Assembly: GCA_003427395.1 (NCBI GenBank)
Contig: BFEA01000721.1
Coordinates: 77,303 to 109,248, forward strand
Length of the DNA stretch: 31,946 nt
Source of the DNA: Chara braunii
Lineage: Eukaryota > Streptophyta > Charophyceae > Charales > Characeae
Direction: 5' to 3'
Made by a program: the position numbers and the translations under genes. A model generated the notes under the pieces. It was not told the DNA's origin and searched no databases. It saw nothing but the letters and a program-made list of their open reading frames with translations. This document shows, piece after piece, positions 9,690-19,559 of the stretch (positions within the stretch are counted from its first letter, which is position 1; every line of letters begins with the position of its first letter).

Positions 9690-10555
9690 GCGTCAGTAGT
9701 TTCAGACGACTTACAAATAGACATTTGGAGTGTTATGACGGTACAGAAGACTCAGTTGCTAGACTTATAAGCGATTATTTGTCTTGCATTGTCATTAAGG
9801 CAGAGTCTATGAGTTTTCTGATGATATATGCAATCCACCTTGTATATAATTGTGATTTCGAGTACGGATCATTACTTTTCTGGAATTGTGCGTACATACT
9901 GGATTTGATTATCCACTTTCTAAGCCTTGCTTCAGTTTTGGTAGCATACAAGTGGAGGGCTATTATGGATAGGGTGTCCGTACGTTTGACGCTCAATCAC
10001 CTCCACGAAAACACTTGGGATCATTTTATGTATATCGGTCAATTATGACCTGTAGGATACGCTGTACAAGATCATCTGTTTTGATTGAGACTTTGATTGA
10101 TAATAATTTAAGATTTGTGATAAATTTAAAACTCAAGATAGTCCGGATCTCTTTTGGGAATCATTTTTGTATGGATTTTGATCCCCGCAGATTACAGATC
10201 CATGCGCATCCTGATTGTCATTATCATTCTTACCATTGTGGGTTTTTCTATGTTTTATTCTAATTGATATGCGAAAAAGCAAAAATTTAAGAAGTGTGAA
10301 GGAAAATATGATAAATCTTGAATAAAGTGTGTCTGAACCAAAAAGTGTTCGATGAAGTGAAGAAAGAATGATTATCGGTGAGATATTTTTAGGAGAATCT
10401 GATTTAAAGAGTCAAAAATAAAAATAAAATACTTAGTTATAAATGAGAGAGAGGTCATGCCTGACAGTGGCCTAAGTGGTTATTTTTGGGAAAATAGATT
10501 TACTAAAGATTTTTATCCTCTGCCAGTATCGGCAACTCCACTCTGATGGTTCTCA
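9690..10555. other. Unassigned, possibly decayed retroelement interior
   Basis: The region follows the zinc-knuckle coding region. Open frames of 198 codons (9452-10048) and 82 codons (10015-10263) exist, but the longer one reads the Gag relic in the wrong frame at its start. No polymerase motif such as YXDD is visible. From 10260 the sequence is A/T-rich and non-coding in appearance. Confidence 0.4.
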
Positions 10556-10560
10556 GCTGT

Positions 10561-10908
10561 AGGTGGGGGCGTCGTCTGCGGCAGGGAAACCCGCCTGATT
10601 CTGGGACCCCTCATGATTAACCTTTTGATTGTGAGTCACATATGGTTTTGTGTACGACAGAGGGTATGGAAATAACCGCCAGGATCGGCATCCCCGCTTA
10701 GCTTAGTTACATAATAATCAGTAAAGGCATCGTTTGCGACAGGGAAACCCGCCTGATTTTGGGACCCTTCACTTAACTTGTTATGGGCTGCAAACGGTCT
10801 AGTCTGCGGCAATGATTTCCATTATTATAAAGACTAAGTTTTGACTAATAATCGGTGAGGGCGTCATCTGCGGCAGGGAAAACCGCCTGATTCTGAGACC
10901 CTCCATTT
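10561..10908 (+). repeat. Three-unit tandem array, about 136-156-bp spacing
   Basis: Cores at about 10561-10613, 10717-10769 and 10853-10906 share the string GCGGCAGGGAAACCCGCCTG (variants CGACAGGG and GGGAAAACC), followed by ATTYTGRGACCC. The sequence between cores is less conserved. GGG-AAA-CCC inside the core can form a short stem. No protein is encoded consistently. Confidence 0.85.
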
Positions 10909-10919
10909 GACTTTAGTCT

Positions 10920-11722
10920 ATGTTGAAAGTGACATTGTCAACAAGAGTGGAATTTAAAGAAGTAAAAACTTTTTTGGAGGAAAGATTATGAGAGCTTGCT
11001 GACTAAGCAAAGCTTATGAATGAGATTGACAAAGTGTGTGACAAAAGTGAAGGAACCTACTTATAAAAATAAGGTTCATGGACAAAAGGCATGAATTTTA
11101 TTTATTTTGAAGGCTTAATGAATACCCCTACCCATTTTTTTTTATGAGTGACTAAAATGAGTGACTTGTATGTAACAATTATGACCTGTGAAATTGGGTT
11201 TAACGGGGTCCAACCAATGAGATACATATATGGCCTCTACGATAAGGTGAATTGGGCTAACCATTTCGGTTAGTTGTAAGAATGAAATGCATGATTATTC
11301 CCCATAATGAGGAGTTCGTTTGAGAAATAGTTCAAAAAATGGTGTGTAAATGAGTTGAGTTTGAATGATCATCGTGTGAGTTTAGAAATCTTGAATTATA
11401 AACCCACCTTTGAGTTGGGTTTTGTTTTTCTCATAGGATTATTTAGGTGTCTGGTGCGATAAAATATCGTTCAAAGGGACCGGGCATGGTGTAGTCTTAA
11501 GCATGACTTTGGGTTACTTCTTATCCGTGATCATAGTTGGTGGAAGGTGACTTTATCCACTTTGTTGAATTAAAGGTTAAAACGAGTCAGTGCCTAGCCG
11601 ATTATTCGGCTATTGTCGATTCCTACTCTGATTAGGAACTAAATGATATTGTTTTTTATTTGGTTCGGATGCCCAATGGGATGGGGACATCGCTTAAGAG
11701 GATTCGGGAGATCTGTCGTACC
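10920..11722. other. Unassigned A/T-rich region
   Basis: No gene was recognised. Two stems near the right end, AGCCGA with TCGGCT (about 11594-11609) and TTCCTA with TAGGAA (about 11620-11637), resemble GCCGA with TCGGC near 18640. The two flanks may therefore belong to related repeats. Confidence 0.4.
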
Positions 11723-13200
11723 AAATACCCTTACAAGGGTATTTGACATGCTTTTTGCAAGCCACGCCGGTCCGGCCTCGTCCAGTTGACGACACCCAGG
11801 CAGGAGGAAGTTTAGGTCCTCGCCTGGGCGAGCGGCACGTGCGGGGTATCAGCAGCAAGGCACAACCATGCGCGGCCTAGCGGGACGCGACGTGGCAGGT
11901 CAGTAGGACGAGCGGGCCCCTAGTCCCCTTACTTTTTCTGTGTTACGTCGCGTTTATATTATTTGATTATTTTTATTATTATTATTATTCCTACTTTTAC
12001 TTTTCTTTTGATGTCTTGACTCGGTGATCGGTTTCGAGACTGACGTCAAGACCGACGGGTCTGGCCCATTTGCTACGCCGTCGGACACGGGTGGCCGTCG
12101 TGGCAGTTGAGGACCTTGAGCACGCGTTTTTTTTAATTTTGGCATGCCCGTCAGAATTTTTGCATGTTCGGGATTATGCTGGCGAAATTCCTTTACCGTG
12201 CCCGCCTTTAAAACGCAGGCCAGGGAGTTCGACGTGCATGCCAACCGGTGGGTAATTAGCCAACGAGGAGGACAAAACGAGGGTGGTGGGGCTCGTTGTG
12301 GTGCCCAGTCCGCCACCCACCATCTGCTGTGAGAGGTTCGAGTGTGAGCATGCACGCCGGGGCACGAAAGATGGTGAACTATGCCTGGGCGGGGCAAGGG
12401 GGCACCAGTGGGAGGCTGCGCAGTGTTGGTTGTGCGGCAAGGTTGTCCCAGCGGTTGTTCCGTGGGACACCTCTCCACCTCGGCCTTCAAAGTTCTCATT
12501 TGAAGATTTGTTACTGCCACCAAGAACTGCATCGGGACCCACGTCGCCAAGGCTCGCTTTGAAGGCCTAGCAGCAGAACCGCACCCTTCTACCCACTGCA
12601 ACTTGAAGTGCTTGCAGCCATCGGCTTTCGGGGCTGGTCGAGTCCACAGGTGAGTTGATACACACTCCTTAGCGAATTTTGGCCACTGTGACCACAGTCC
12701 GGGTGTAGGGATCAAACCGAGCGTTGTGGTGCTTGGTTCAGTGCACAGTTTAGCGTCGGGAGTGAGAGCGCAAAAAGACGGGAAAGCGTGAGGGAACACG
12801 AAGGTAGCAAAGGGGAAGCAAAGAGAAGGATGAATCGGGACGGGATTTTGCGCAGGATGCATGCATTGCAGGGAGAACGCAGTGATGGGGGGTGACGAAG
12901 ACCATGAGCACAAACGGGGAAGAGGGATCTTTTCACCCGTTTCTCAATGAAAACGGTCGAACAGAGGGTTGTTTCCAATGTTTTAAAATAAGGCGAATCC
13001 AAATATGAAGTTAGTTTTGGAAGAAGAGTAGTAGGAAGAGAGAAATGGTAGGAAAAAACGTGCGCAGGGATGGTGAGGAACAATGGAGAAGTGAGGGTGA
13101 GATTGCTGATCTCGCTTAAAGCGGGATACAAAACCAATGTAGGCAAAGTGCATATTCCCGGAATTTCACAAGCTCTTACGAGCCTGTGCTTCACACCTCT
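11723..13200 (-). mobile_element. Family R repeat, copy R3 (inverted)
   Basis: Read on the minus strand, about 12400 to 11960 aligns with R1 (28900-29400) and R2 (30850-31300). Shared landmarks are CTCACACTCGAACCTCTCACA, the GTGGGCTAAGCAC-like segment, a CATGCACGT motif, GAATTTCGCCAGCAT, GCGTGCTCAAGGTCCTCAACTG and a TAGACCCGTGGG-like motif. The copy ends at the palindrome AAATACCCTTACAAGGGTATTT (11723-11744), as R1 and R2 do, with CTTGCAAAAA just before it. The 5' part (12400-13200) is C/T-rich on the minus strand like the other copies, but I could not align it base by base. R3 is more GC-rich and more diverged than the R1/R2 pair. Confidence 0.65.
11954..12913 (-). CDS. 319-codon open frame inside repeat R3
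   Basis: The longest frame in the window. The product is Pro-, Ser- and Thr-rich, includes KEFRQHNPEHAKILTGMPK and RAQGPQLPRRPPVSD, and ends in an Asn-rich tail encoded by an ATT/ATA tract. In R2 the same nucleotides in this frame give IEEFRRHHEHARTLT, so part of the frame may once have been coding. The frame breaks between these blocks in R1 and R2, however, and no domain is recognised. It may be a decayed element protein, or a frame kept open by C-rich composition. Confidence 0.25.
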   Translation of the reverse strand: MCSWSSSPPITAFSLQCMHPAQNPVPIHPSLCFPFATFVFPHAFPSFCALTPDAKLCTEPSTTTLGLIPTPGLWSQWPKFAKECVSTHLWTRPAPKADGCKHFKLQWVEGCGSAARPSKRALATWVPMQFLVAVTNLQMRTLKAEVERCPTEQPLGQPCRTTNTAQPPTGAPLPRPGIVHHLSCPGVHAHTRTSHSRWWVADWAPQRAPPPSFCPPRWLITHRLACTSNSLACVLKAGTVKEFRQHNPEHAKILTGMPKLKKTRAQGPQLPRRPPVSDGVANGPDPSVLTSVSKPITESRHQKKSKSRNNNNNKNNQII

Positions 13201-13482
13201 ATTATGTGGTTAAAGGATTATTGATCAGCAATAAAATTGTCATCAAAACACTCAGTAAACCCAACCATCCCACATTACGCACTAATGGTGGATAATCATA
13301 TCTTTTTGAAATGCTCAAAACCACTCAACAGATAAGTAATAAGATAGTGACATTTATAAGAAAGATTTCTGGAAAGATGGTTAAAAAATCATTGTCAAAC
13401 ATGACTCTCAACATCGCCCACTTCGTGGAGAAAGGGGCCTATATCCANAAATATCTATCTATCCTAATCGTAAGTTGAGTTG
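13200..13482. other. Left flank of the mitochondrial block
   Basis: A/T-rich sequence with no recognised gene. It may be mitochondrial intergenic or intron sequence up to the domain V fragment, but I cannot show this. A single N lies at 13448. Confidence 0.4.
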
Positions 13483-13510
13483 GAGAGCCGTATGATAGGT
13501 GACTATCTCG
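13483..13510 (+). pseudogene. Truncated group II intron domain V
   Basis: GAGAGCCGTATGATAGGTGA followed by CTATCTCG is the 5' strand, bulge-side and loop of the conserved catalytic domain V hairpin of group II introns (pattern GAGCCGUAUG...UACGGUUC). The closing 3' strand and domain VI are missing, and cox1 coding sequence follows directly. This is a deleted or recombined intron end, not a functional ribozyme. It is organellar in origin. Confidence 0.75.
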
Positions 13511-13861
<351 letters not shown>

Positions 13862-13912
13862 GGAGGTATGGATGGGTGGCTGAAGGCATTGGTTTGCTAT
13901 ATCAACATATGT
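13862..13912 (+). pseudogene. trnS: 5' half of tRNA-Ser(GCU), mitochondrial-derived
   Basis: GGAGGTATGGATGGGTGGCT, then GAAGGCATTGGTTTGCTATAT, matches the acceptor, D arm and anticodon arm of plant mitochondrial tRNA-Ser with anticodon GCT. Similarity stops soon after the anticodon stem (about ATCAACATAT), and no long variable arm or T arm follows. Confidence 0.8.
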
Positions 13913-14174
13913 ATCGAATTTGACACACAAAACAAAGGGCCGAAGACCAGAGCACGTTCTCGCATATAGTGAAATTTTATTTGAGCCTAGACAACCTAAC
14001 TCACATCTTTAAACCTTTGACAGATTTAAAAGGACTCTATCTTAGTCCGATTCAGGCTCGAAGAAAATAAAATAAAAGAAAGTTGTCGTGTTTCTATTTG
14101 AAGAAAGTTCAAAGTTAACAACAAAAAGCTAGTAAACATCAGAAAGATGGGTATCAACATAGAAAGATGTATTG
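13913..14174. other. Spacer within the mitochondrial block
   Basis: A/T-rich and without recognised genes. It lies between mitochondrial pieces, so mitochondrial intergenic origin is plausible but unproven. Confidence 0.4.
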
Positions 14175-14280
14175 ATATGGTTATCTCAAGCGCCTTAATA
14201 TACTCTACTTGTTCACCTGTGTCGGTTTGGGGTACGATTCAATCTACAATTGATTCTAGAAGTTTTTTCTCGGAAATTGA
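14175..14280 (-). pseudogene. rrnL: Fragment of mitochondrial large-subunit rRNA, antisense
   Basis: The minus strand contains ATCGTACCCCAAACCGACAC then AGGTGAACAAGTAGAGTATA and AAGGCGCTTGAGATAACC. This is the highly conserved 23S-type block that in E. coli reads AATCGTACCCCAAACCGACAC and later AAGGCGCTTGAGAGAAC. The flank TTTCCGAGAAAAAACTTCTAG also aligns with the E. coli TTCCAGGAAAAGCCTCTAAG. The GAACAAGTAGAGTATA variant is closer to plant mitochondrial than to plastid rRNA as I know them. Similarity may extend to about 14370. The 87-codon plus-strand frame (14147-14410) is a shadow of this rRNA. Confidence 0.85.
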
Positions 14281-14289
14281 AGCTCTTTC

Positions 14290-14633
14290 CAATCATCCAA
14301 TTACGGGAGGACTTGAATCGGGTGTTTTCGGGCCTGGTGATCCCGATTTTGAAGTCAGAACTGGTGAAAAGTTAGTAGAAGGGGGGGTGGTAGAAAAAGG
14401 TGCTGCGTGAGAGTGTCGTGGAGATGGAGATGGAGGGGATAGGGAGTGTGAAACTCACCCGATTCTTGATAAGATCAGGCGAAGTAAAGTGCAATTTCGG
14501 GATTTTAGGATAGTAGGGCGAGTAAGATGGTGAAGTTGGTTTTGGTAATGGGTTAGTAGAATAGGTGCTAGTCGAAGAAAGAGCCGCGTGAAGGGGTCGG
14601 GAGAGAAGAAGAGAGGGATAACGAGGGAAAGAA
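14290..14633. other. Right flank of the mitochondrial block
   Basis: From about 14380 the sequence becomes G/A-rich (AGAAGAGAGGG and similar) and looks nuclear. No gene was recognised. The right boundary of the organellar insert probably lies between 14280 and 14400. Confidence 0.4.
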
Positions 14634-14990
14634 CAACGAAAAAAATTTCTAAAATTTAATAATCATTCTATAGTAAAATTACATTATAAATTTTAAATTT
14701 TCATTCCATCTTAAAAAATGTCATTCAAATTTTGAAATTTTCCTTCTTACTTGAAAACTTTCATTCCAAAAATGAATTATCCCTTCTTATTTGGACTGCA
14801 TGCTAGATATGGAATGAAAGTCCGGATAAGTTCATGAAATATTTTAATTGGACTGTCATTCGAAGTAAGGATTTTCTGTCATAAATAGGTTAATCTAATA
14901 TAAATTAGAAGATATTTGTTGTAGTAGAAGTTTTTTTTTTTATGGAATGTTTCTTCAACTTTCGTTTCTAGTGAGAAAAGATATTAAACT
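14634..14990 (+). mobile_element. MITE family M, copy M1, internally deleted
   Basis: The left arm matches copy M3 closely (shared TAAAATTACATTATAAATTTT, TTTCATTCCATCTTAAAAAATG, ACTGCATGCTA, TTGTTGTAGTAGAAG). It then jumps from the middle of the element straight to the terminal part (TTTTTTTTATGGAATGTTTC), so most of the right arm is missing. Ends resemble those of M2 and M3, starting CAACGAAAAAAATTTC. No coding capacity. Confidence 0.75.
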
Positions 14991-14999
14991 GGGGTTTTA

Positions 15000-15380
15000 A
15001 AGCATTCTGAACACATTGGCCACGATAGATTTTGAGTTTGGCCAGCAGTTCAGTCGCTATGGGCTGAAAGGGCTGCGTGCAGAAAAAATGGCAATGTATT
15101 TTGCCCATATTATAACAGAAGATTCATTATAATCTTGCTTATCCTGTCGATGAAAGTAATGCCTTTCTCTGATGCACGTATAACGACATCTGCGTCTGAC
15201 AGCTCTGTGAGTCATCATCACAGTCGTGTTGGTTGTCGTGGTAACCACGCCCAAAGTTGTCGCCAAAGTTCTTACTGCCCATCACCGGGCCGATGAAGCT
15301 GGTTGTCCCTTAGTGGGAGTTTCATTCTCGACAGACAGTTTGGCACAGGCACCACGAGCGGCAGCAGGGTAGGCGCACCA

Positions 15381-15383
<3 letters not shown>
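15000..15383. other. Unassigned region
   Basis: No gene, tRNA or named repeat was recognised between MITE M1 and the GA microsatellite. Confidence 0.5.
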
Positions 15384-15470
<87 letters not shown>

Positions 15471-15645
15471 NNNNNNNNNNNNNNNNNNNNNNNNNNNNNN
15501 NNNNNNNNNNNNNNNNNNNNNNNNNNNNNNNNNNNNNNNNNNNNNNNNNNNNNNNNNNNNNNNNNNNNNNNNNNNNNNNNNNNNNNNNNNNNNNNNNNNN
15601 NNNNNNNNNNNNNNNNNNNNNNNNNNNNNNNNNNNNNNNNNNNNN

Positions 15646-15699
<54 letters not shown>

Positions 15700-15700
15700 G
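15384..15700. repeat. (GA)n and (GACA)n microsatellite with a 175-base gap
   Basis: (GA)n runs from 15384 to 15470, then N from 15471 to 15645, then (GA)n again, ending in (GACA)n at about 15682-15700. The gap lies within the repeat, so it marks an unresolved repeat length. Open frames here are microsatellite artefacts. Confidence 0.97.
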
Positions 15701-17275
15701 AAATGAGTATTGAGCGCTTCCCTGGCAGAGTTGACAATGCGGTATGAACCGAGAGTCGAGCATGCAGTAGCATTGAGGGATTGACGACACAGTCAAGGAC
15801 AGTCCAGCGCATGCGTGGTGTGAAAGGAATGGGCAACGCAATTTAAGAGAGAAGAGGAATAAGGAGATACGAGGGATACGAGAATAAGAGGAGTAGGAGG
15901 GAGGTGATACGGAACTGACATTGAGAGTACGTCAGAGATAGGGAGAGATTGAAGAGAAGGCTGACGAGAAGGAGGAAGAGAGGAAGGCCTACTTAACTGT
16001 CGGGCTCCTGCCATCTTGTTTTCATAACAAGGCTTGCTGTATTTTAGTTATGAGGACCTGGTCGGAGTCCTGACCAGGTGCACCGATCAGGTAACGACTA
16101 ACGGGTGCTGCAATAGGCAGTTTTAGGTGGCATACTACTGCCGTTTGCTGCTGACGCTCGGGCAGGTTACTGTTGTGCTTAGAAGGCTGCTACCGGGCGT
16201 TGCAATCCCATGAGGCAAGTTGTTGGTCATGTGTTATGGGACTGCTGCTGCTGAGAGCAGCCAACTTGACTGTGTATTTGAGCACAACTGTGAAGATCAA
16301 GGCTGTTGCTACATTGTGCACCCTCAACAGTTGCTGGCAGTACGAAGTCAAGACTGCAACGGGGTTTGAGTCTGTCGTTGTAGATATAAGTGTTGATATG
16401 AAGAAATGCGCTAATTGTTGGCAGTGTTGGATACACTATTGTACATTGCCTGTGCACGAAATGTTTGTCGGGTTGCTATGCGTGCTGCTGCACCGCCTCG
16501 ACGCATGTCGTGTATTTCTACACAAAGCGCTGGACCTTGTTGTCTTGTCGGGCATAAAGTTGTACATAGTTATCATGCCTTAGTGCTACGCACGGTTCCT
16601 AAGTGCACAGTTTTTTGTTGGACTCAACTGCAATTTTTTTGCACATAGGGGTGTGATCTATTTGAACGGGGTTTTTCTCTCGGCTGTGTAACAACATGCT
16701 GGTTAGGGGAAAGACGTCGCAATTTGGGAAAAAGATCAGACTCGAAATGGGGGTTACCACTACGTTTTGGAGGAGCAACAAGGTGCAGTCACTTGGCGTT
16801 TTGGTTGTAGTCTCGCCACCATCAAAGCGTTTGGGCTGCCATTGCGGGGCCCTCAGGCGCGTCAAGATTTCAAGGCCCTCTCGTATATGAGAGACCAAAT
16901 ACTTATTTTTCTTCCCTTCTCACTCTCAGTCTAGTCCTTTGGTTCAGAGAGGAAGGCGGCAGGCGGGATTGAAAAACATAATCTGTGCCAAGGCCTCTGT
17001 GGGAGGTTCGCCCCACCGTGACCGATTGCGGGAGCTCTGCTGGGGTTCAGACAGGACCCTGGAGGCAGGGAACTATGAGGTAGGCGGACATTATCCCCCT
17101 TAAGATCCCATATACCCCTATTTATACCTCCCTTCATTCAATTTGACCGAGTTTGACTTTTTTTGTATATTTCCTTGACTTTAATTCATGACTTCAACTA
17201 AATCAGAGGGAAATTACTATGTTTTTTAAAATTTATCTGCCTGAAATAAAATCCACGATGTTTGCTTGCAGTGGT
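15701..17275. other. Unassigned region with an unsupported 136-codon frame
   Basis: 15720-16010 is purine-rich. A frame at 16173-16583 (136 codons, Leu- and Cys-rich, starting MCLEGCYRALQSHEASC) has no motif I recognise. It lies in sequence rich in TGCTG and GTTG triplets, like the repeats at 6.6 and 21.3 kb, so I do not call it a gene. Nothing was recognised from 16650 to 17275. Confidence 0.4.
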
Positions 17276-17590
17276 TTGAAATGATGCTGGAAATGAGGTC
17301 CTTCAGACTGATCCTGTCGCTTTGATGTTTACCTAAGACATTGAAATGGGGCTGGAGATGAGGTCCCCCTGACTGATCCGGTCGCTTTGCTTGTTTGCTT
17401 AAGACATTGAAAGGGGGTTGGAAATGAGATCCTCCTGACTGATCCGGTCGCTTTGCTCATTTGTCTAAGACATTGAAATGGGGCTGGAGATGAGGTCCTC
17501 CTGACTGATCCGGTCGCTTTGCTCGTTTGCCTAAGGCATTGAAATAGGGCTGGAGATGAGGTCCTCCTGACTGATCCTGTCGCTTTGCTA
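17276..17590. repeat. 66-bp minisatellite, five units
   Basis: Units start TTGAAA at 17276, 17341, 17407, 17473 and 17539, giving a period of 65-66 bp. Each contains GCTGGAGATGAGGTCC, then CTGACTGATCC and GTCGCTTTGCT. The period equals 22 codons. On the minus strand the frame of 17457-17858 reads units as DQSGGPHLQPHFNVLDKRAKRP-like peptides, and a stop (TGA) appears in the third unit because CGT became CAT. Upstream of the repeat the frame is open for about 90 codons. A plant tandem-peptide gene relic is possible, but multiple-of-three length alone is weak evidence. Confidence 0.9.
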
Positions 17591-18004
17591 AGTCAGTCAA
17601 TTTTTGTTTGTTGATAAAATGTCTGATTTTTCTCGTTGTGAGAATAGTCAAGACTATTGTGTTAAGGATTGCATGGGGTTTGACTGAGAACAACTTGGAA
17701 AGTTCAAGATTAACTAAATAAGATAGAAGACTTGTGTCTTTATGAATCAGGGCAAAGAGAAAGATGAAAGTTCTGGATGAACGAACCCTTGTCTTTAAAC
17801 TGGCGGAATGAGTTGTTGATATCACATGCTTGCTAGCAATGCCTTGTCCTTTGTCCAAGTTCTATTTGTTTTTGCTGCTTAGTAGGGTAGTCTATTAGTG
17901 CTCGCCACGTGCTGGAGCTATATGAGTTAGCTCAATTCCTGCACTTTCAGAGTTAAGTTTATTTTACTTCTTTCAAGTTATTGCATTTTCTGGGATTATT
18001 TATT

Positions 18005-18400
18005 TTACTTAGTGCTGTATAAATTTTGGAAAGCTACTTTTCCTACGTGAAGTGCTGCCGAAATTTCTATAAAACCAAGGAGTTAGTCAAATTTTGACTT
18101 TCAAAATTCAACTTTTGTCTGAGTTCATGTTTGGCTTAGTTAAAATTTGGGAAGCCTACCTTTCTAGGGGAAGTGCTGCCCATCTTTTTACTAAATCAGG
18201 GAGTTAGACAAAATTTAAATTTATAAAGTCATAATTTATTTTCGAGTTTATATTTAGTCTCGTATAAATTCTGAAAAGACATTTTTCCTACAGGAAGTGA
18301 TGTCGAAATATTTTTAGTTTTTGAAGAGTTAGATTATATTATGGTAGGAGAAGTCATGACGATCCACCCTTTATAAGGGAGATGCTGCCAGAGTTTTATT
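18005..18400 (+). repeat. About 122-bp tandem array with hairpin and GCTGCC module
   Basis: Three full units plus a partial one. GTGCTGCCG-like motifs lie at 18052, 18173, 18297 (as GTGATGTCG) and 18381 (as GATGCTGCC). Just before each is a small inverted repeat with its own sequence: TTCC-TAC...GAA, CTTTC-TA-GGGGAAG, TTCCT-AC-AGGAA and CCCTT-TAT-AAGGG (18367-18379). TAAATTYTG and GAGTTAG motifs also recur. The module reappears at 21598-21725. Confidence 0.8.
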
Positions 18401-19559
18401 TATTTCTCTAAGGTTCATTTGAGAAATATATTCAATATATAGTCTTGTGGGATTTTGAGTGAGACATGATATGGGGATTTATTCTTCGTACTCATAAAGT
18501 TCACGTATTTGGGATTTAGCCTGTGTTATGTAACAGATCCTTTTCTGGTCGTTCTTGATTCACGATCTGACTAGTTCATCCCGATCCTACGAGGATCGTC
18601 TTCTGTTATCTTTGATAACATGTCGATTGGTTGATCGCCGATTCGTCGGCTCACGACACAACTTTGCTTACGCCTGTACCTCAGCTTGATGCCTTAGCCA
18701 TGAGATTTGATATGTTTCTTTGAAGGTTTTAACCAGACTTCTTTTAATAGACATTATAAAGAATTTATGAGTTTTTATGGAAAGTTGGACAATGGTTGGG
18801 GTTTGAGTGTGTGAGGCGTCGTGTGAGTTACAGGGAACAGTAAAATTGACCACATTGGTGCATGGCAATGTGACTTTGGTATGTGCATGTGTTTATGCAG
18901 GTTAGTATTTTGGAGCTTGATATATGAGTCTTGCTTTGGAGGCAGTGAGAATGACAACCATGTATCGTGCGATCTGCATACCTGACGAGTTCAATTTCTC
19001 TTCTTTTATTTTAACTCGAGTTCTGATTTAATATGGATATTGGGATGCCTGTTTATTTATTGAGTGATTTTGGTTGTTAATTTTTATAGTTGGACATTGA
19101 AGTCCGTGACAGTCGTCAAAGTCAAACCCCTTGACTTCTCTCCAAGTCCTTGATGATTGAGTTTGTCCCCATGACCATAAGGGTTGACTGCCACCACATG
19201 TCGGAACCTGTGTACCACGCACTTTCCGCAGGGTGCAGAAAAGGGTGTGGTTCTCAACCTCTTTGGTGGTTGTCTAGCGTCGAGAGATTAACCCCTCAAG
19301 GCGGGTGTCGGCTGACACTTGAGTGTCGAACACGACCCTCGAGACCATCGAGGACCTCACGATTATGGGTTCTACATAGTTCGCCATTATTGCGACTGCT
19401 TGCATGGCTAGTCGATATGAGAAAGCCTTGCATCTGTGCGGTTTTATATTAAGACACTCGCTCGATGCTTAATCGATTTCCGTATCAGAAGGCTATGAGT
19501 TGGATACTGAAGGGACTAGGAGTGTTTTGTTTCATGTGAGTGATTTGAATTTTTGTTTT
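18401..19559. other. Unassigned region with several short hairpins
   Basis: CGATCCT-ACG-AGGATCG, TGTTATC-TTT-GATAACA and GCCGA-TTCG-TCGGC follow one another between about 18582 and 18652. Frames of 60-100 codons nearby overlap and are unsupported. Confidence 0.5.

Noticed and set aside
9452-10048. 198-codon frame as a separate gene
   Set aside because: Its first part reads the Gag zinc-knuckle region in a different frame from the one that gives the CCHC motif; the rest has no motif.
14185-14250. Plastid origin of the rRNA piece
   Set aside because: The GAACAAGTAGAGTATA variant and the neighbouring cox1 and mitochondrial tRNAs fit a mitochondrial source better.
14147-14410. 87-codon plus-strand frame that looks natural (SNHPITGGLESGVFGPGDPDF)
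   Set aside because: Most of it is the complement of conserved large-subunit rRNA, which explains the lack of stops.
17276-17590. CRISPR-like array
   Set aside because: Units are similar over their whole 66 bp with no unique spacers, and the context is eukaryotic; it is a minisatellite.
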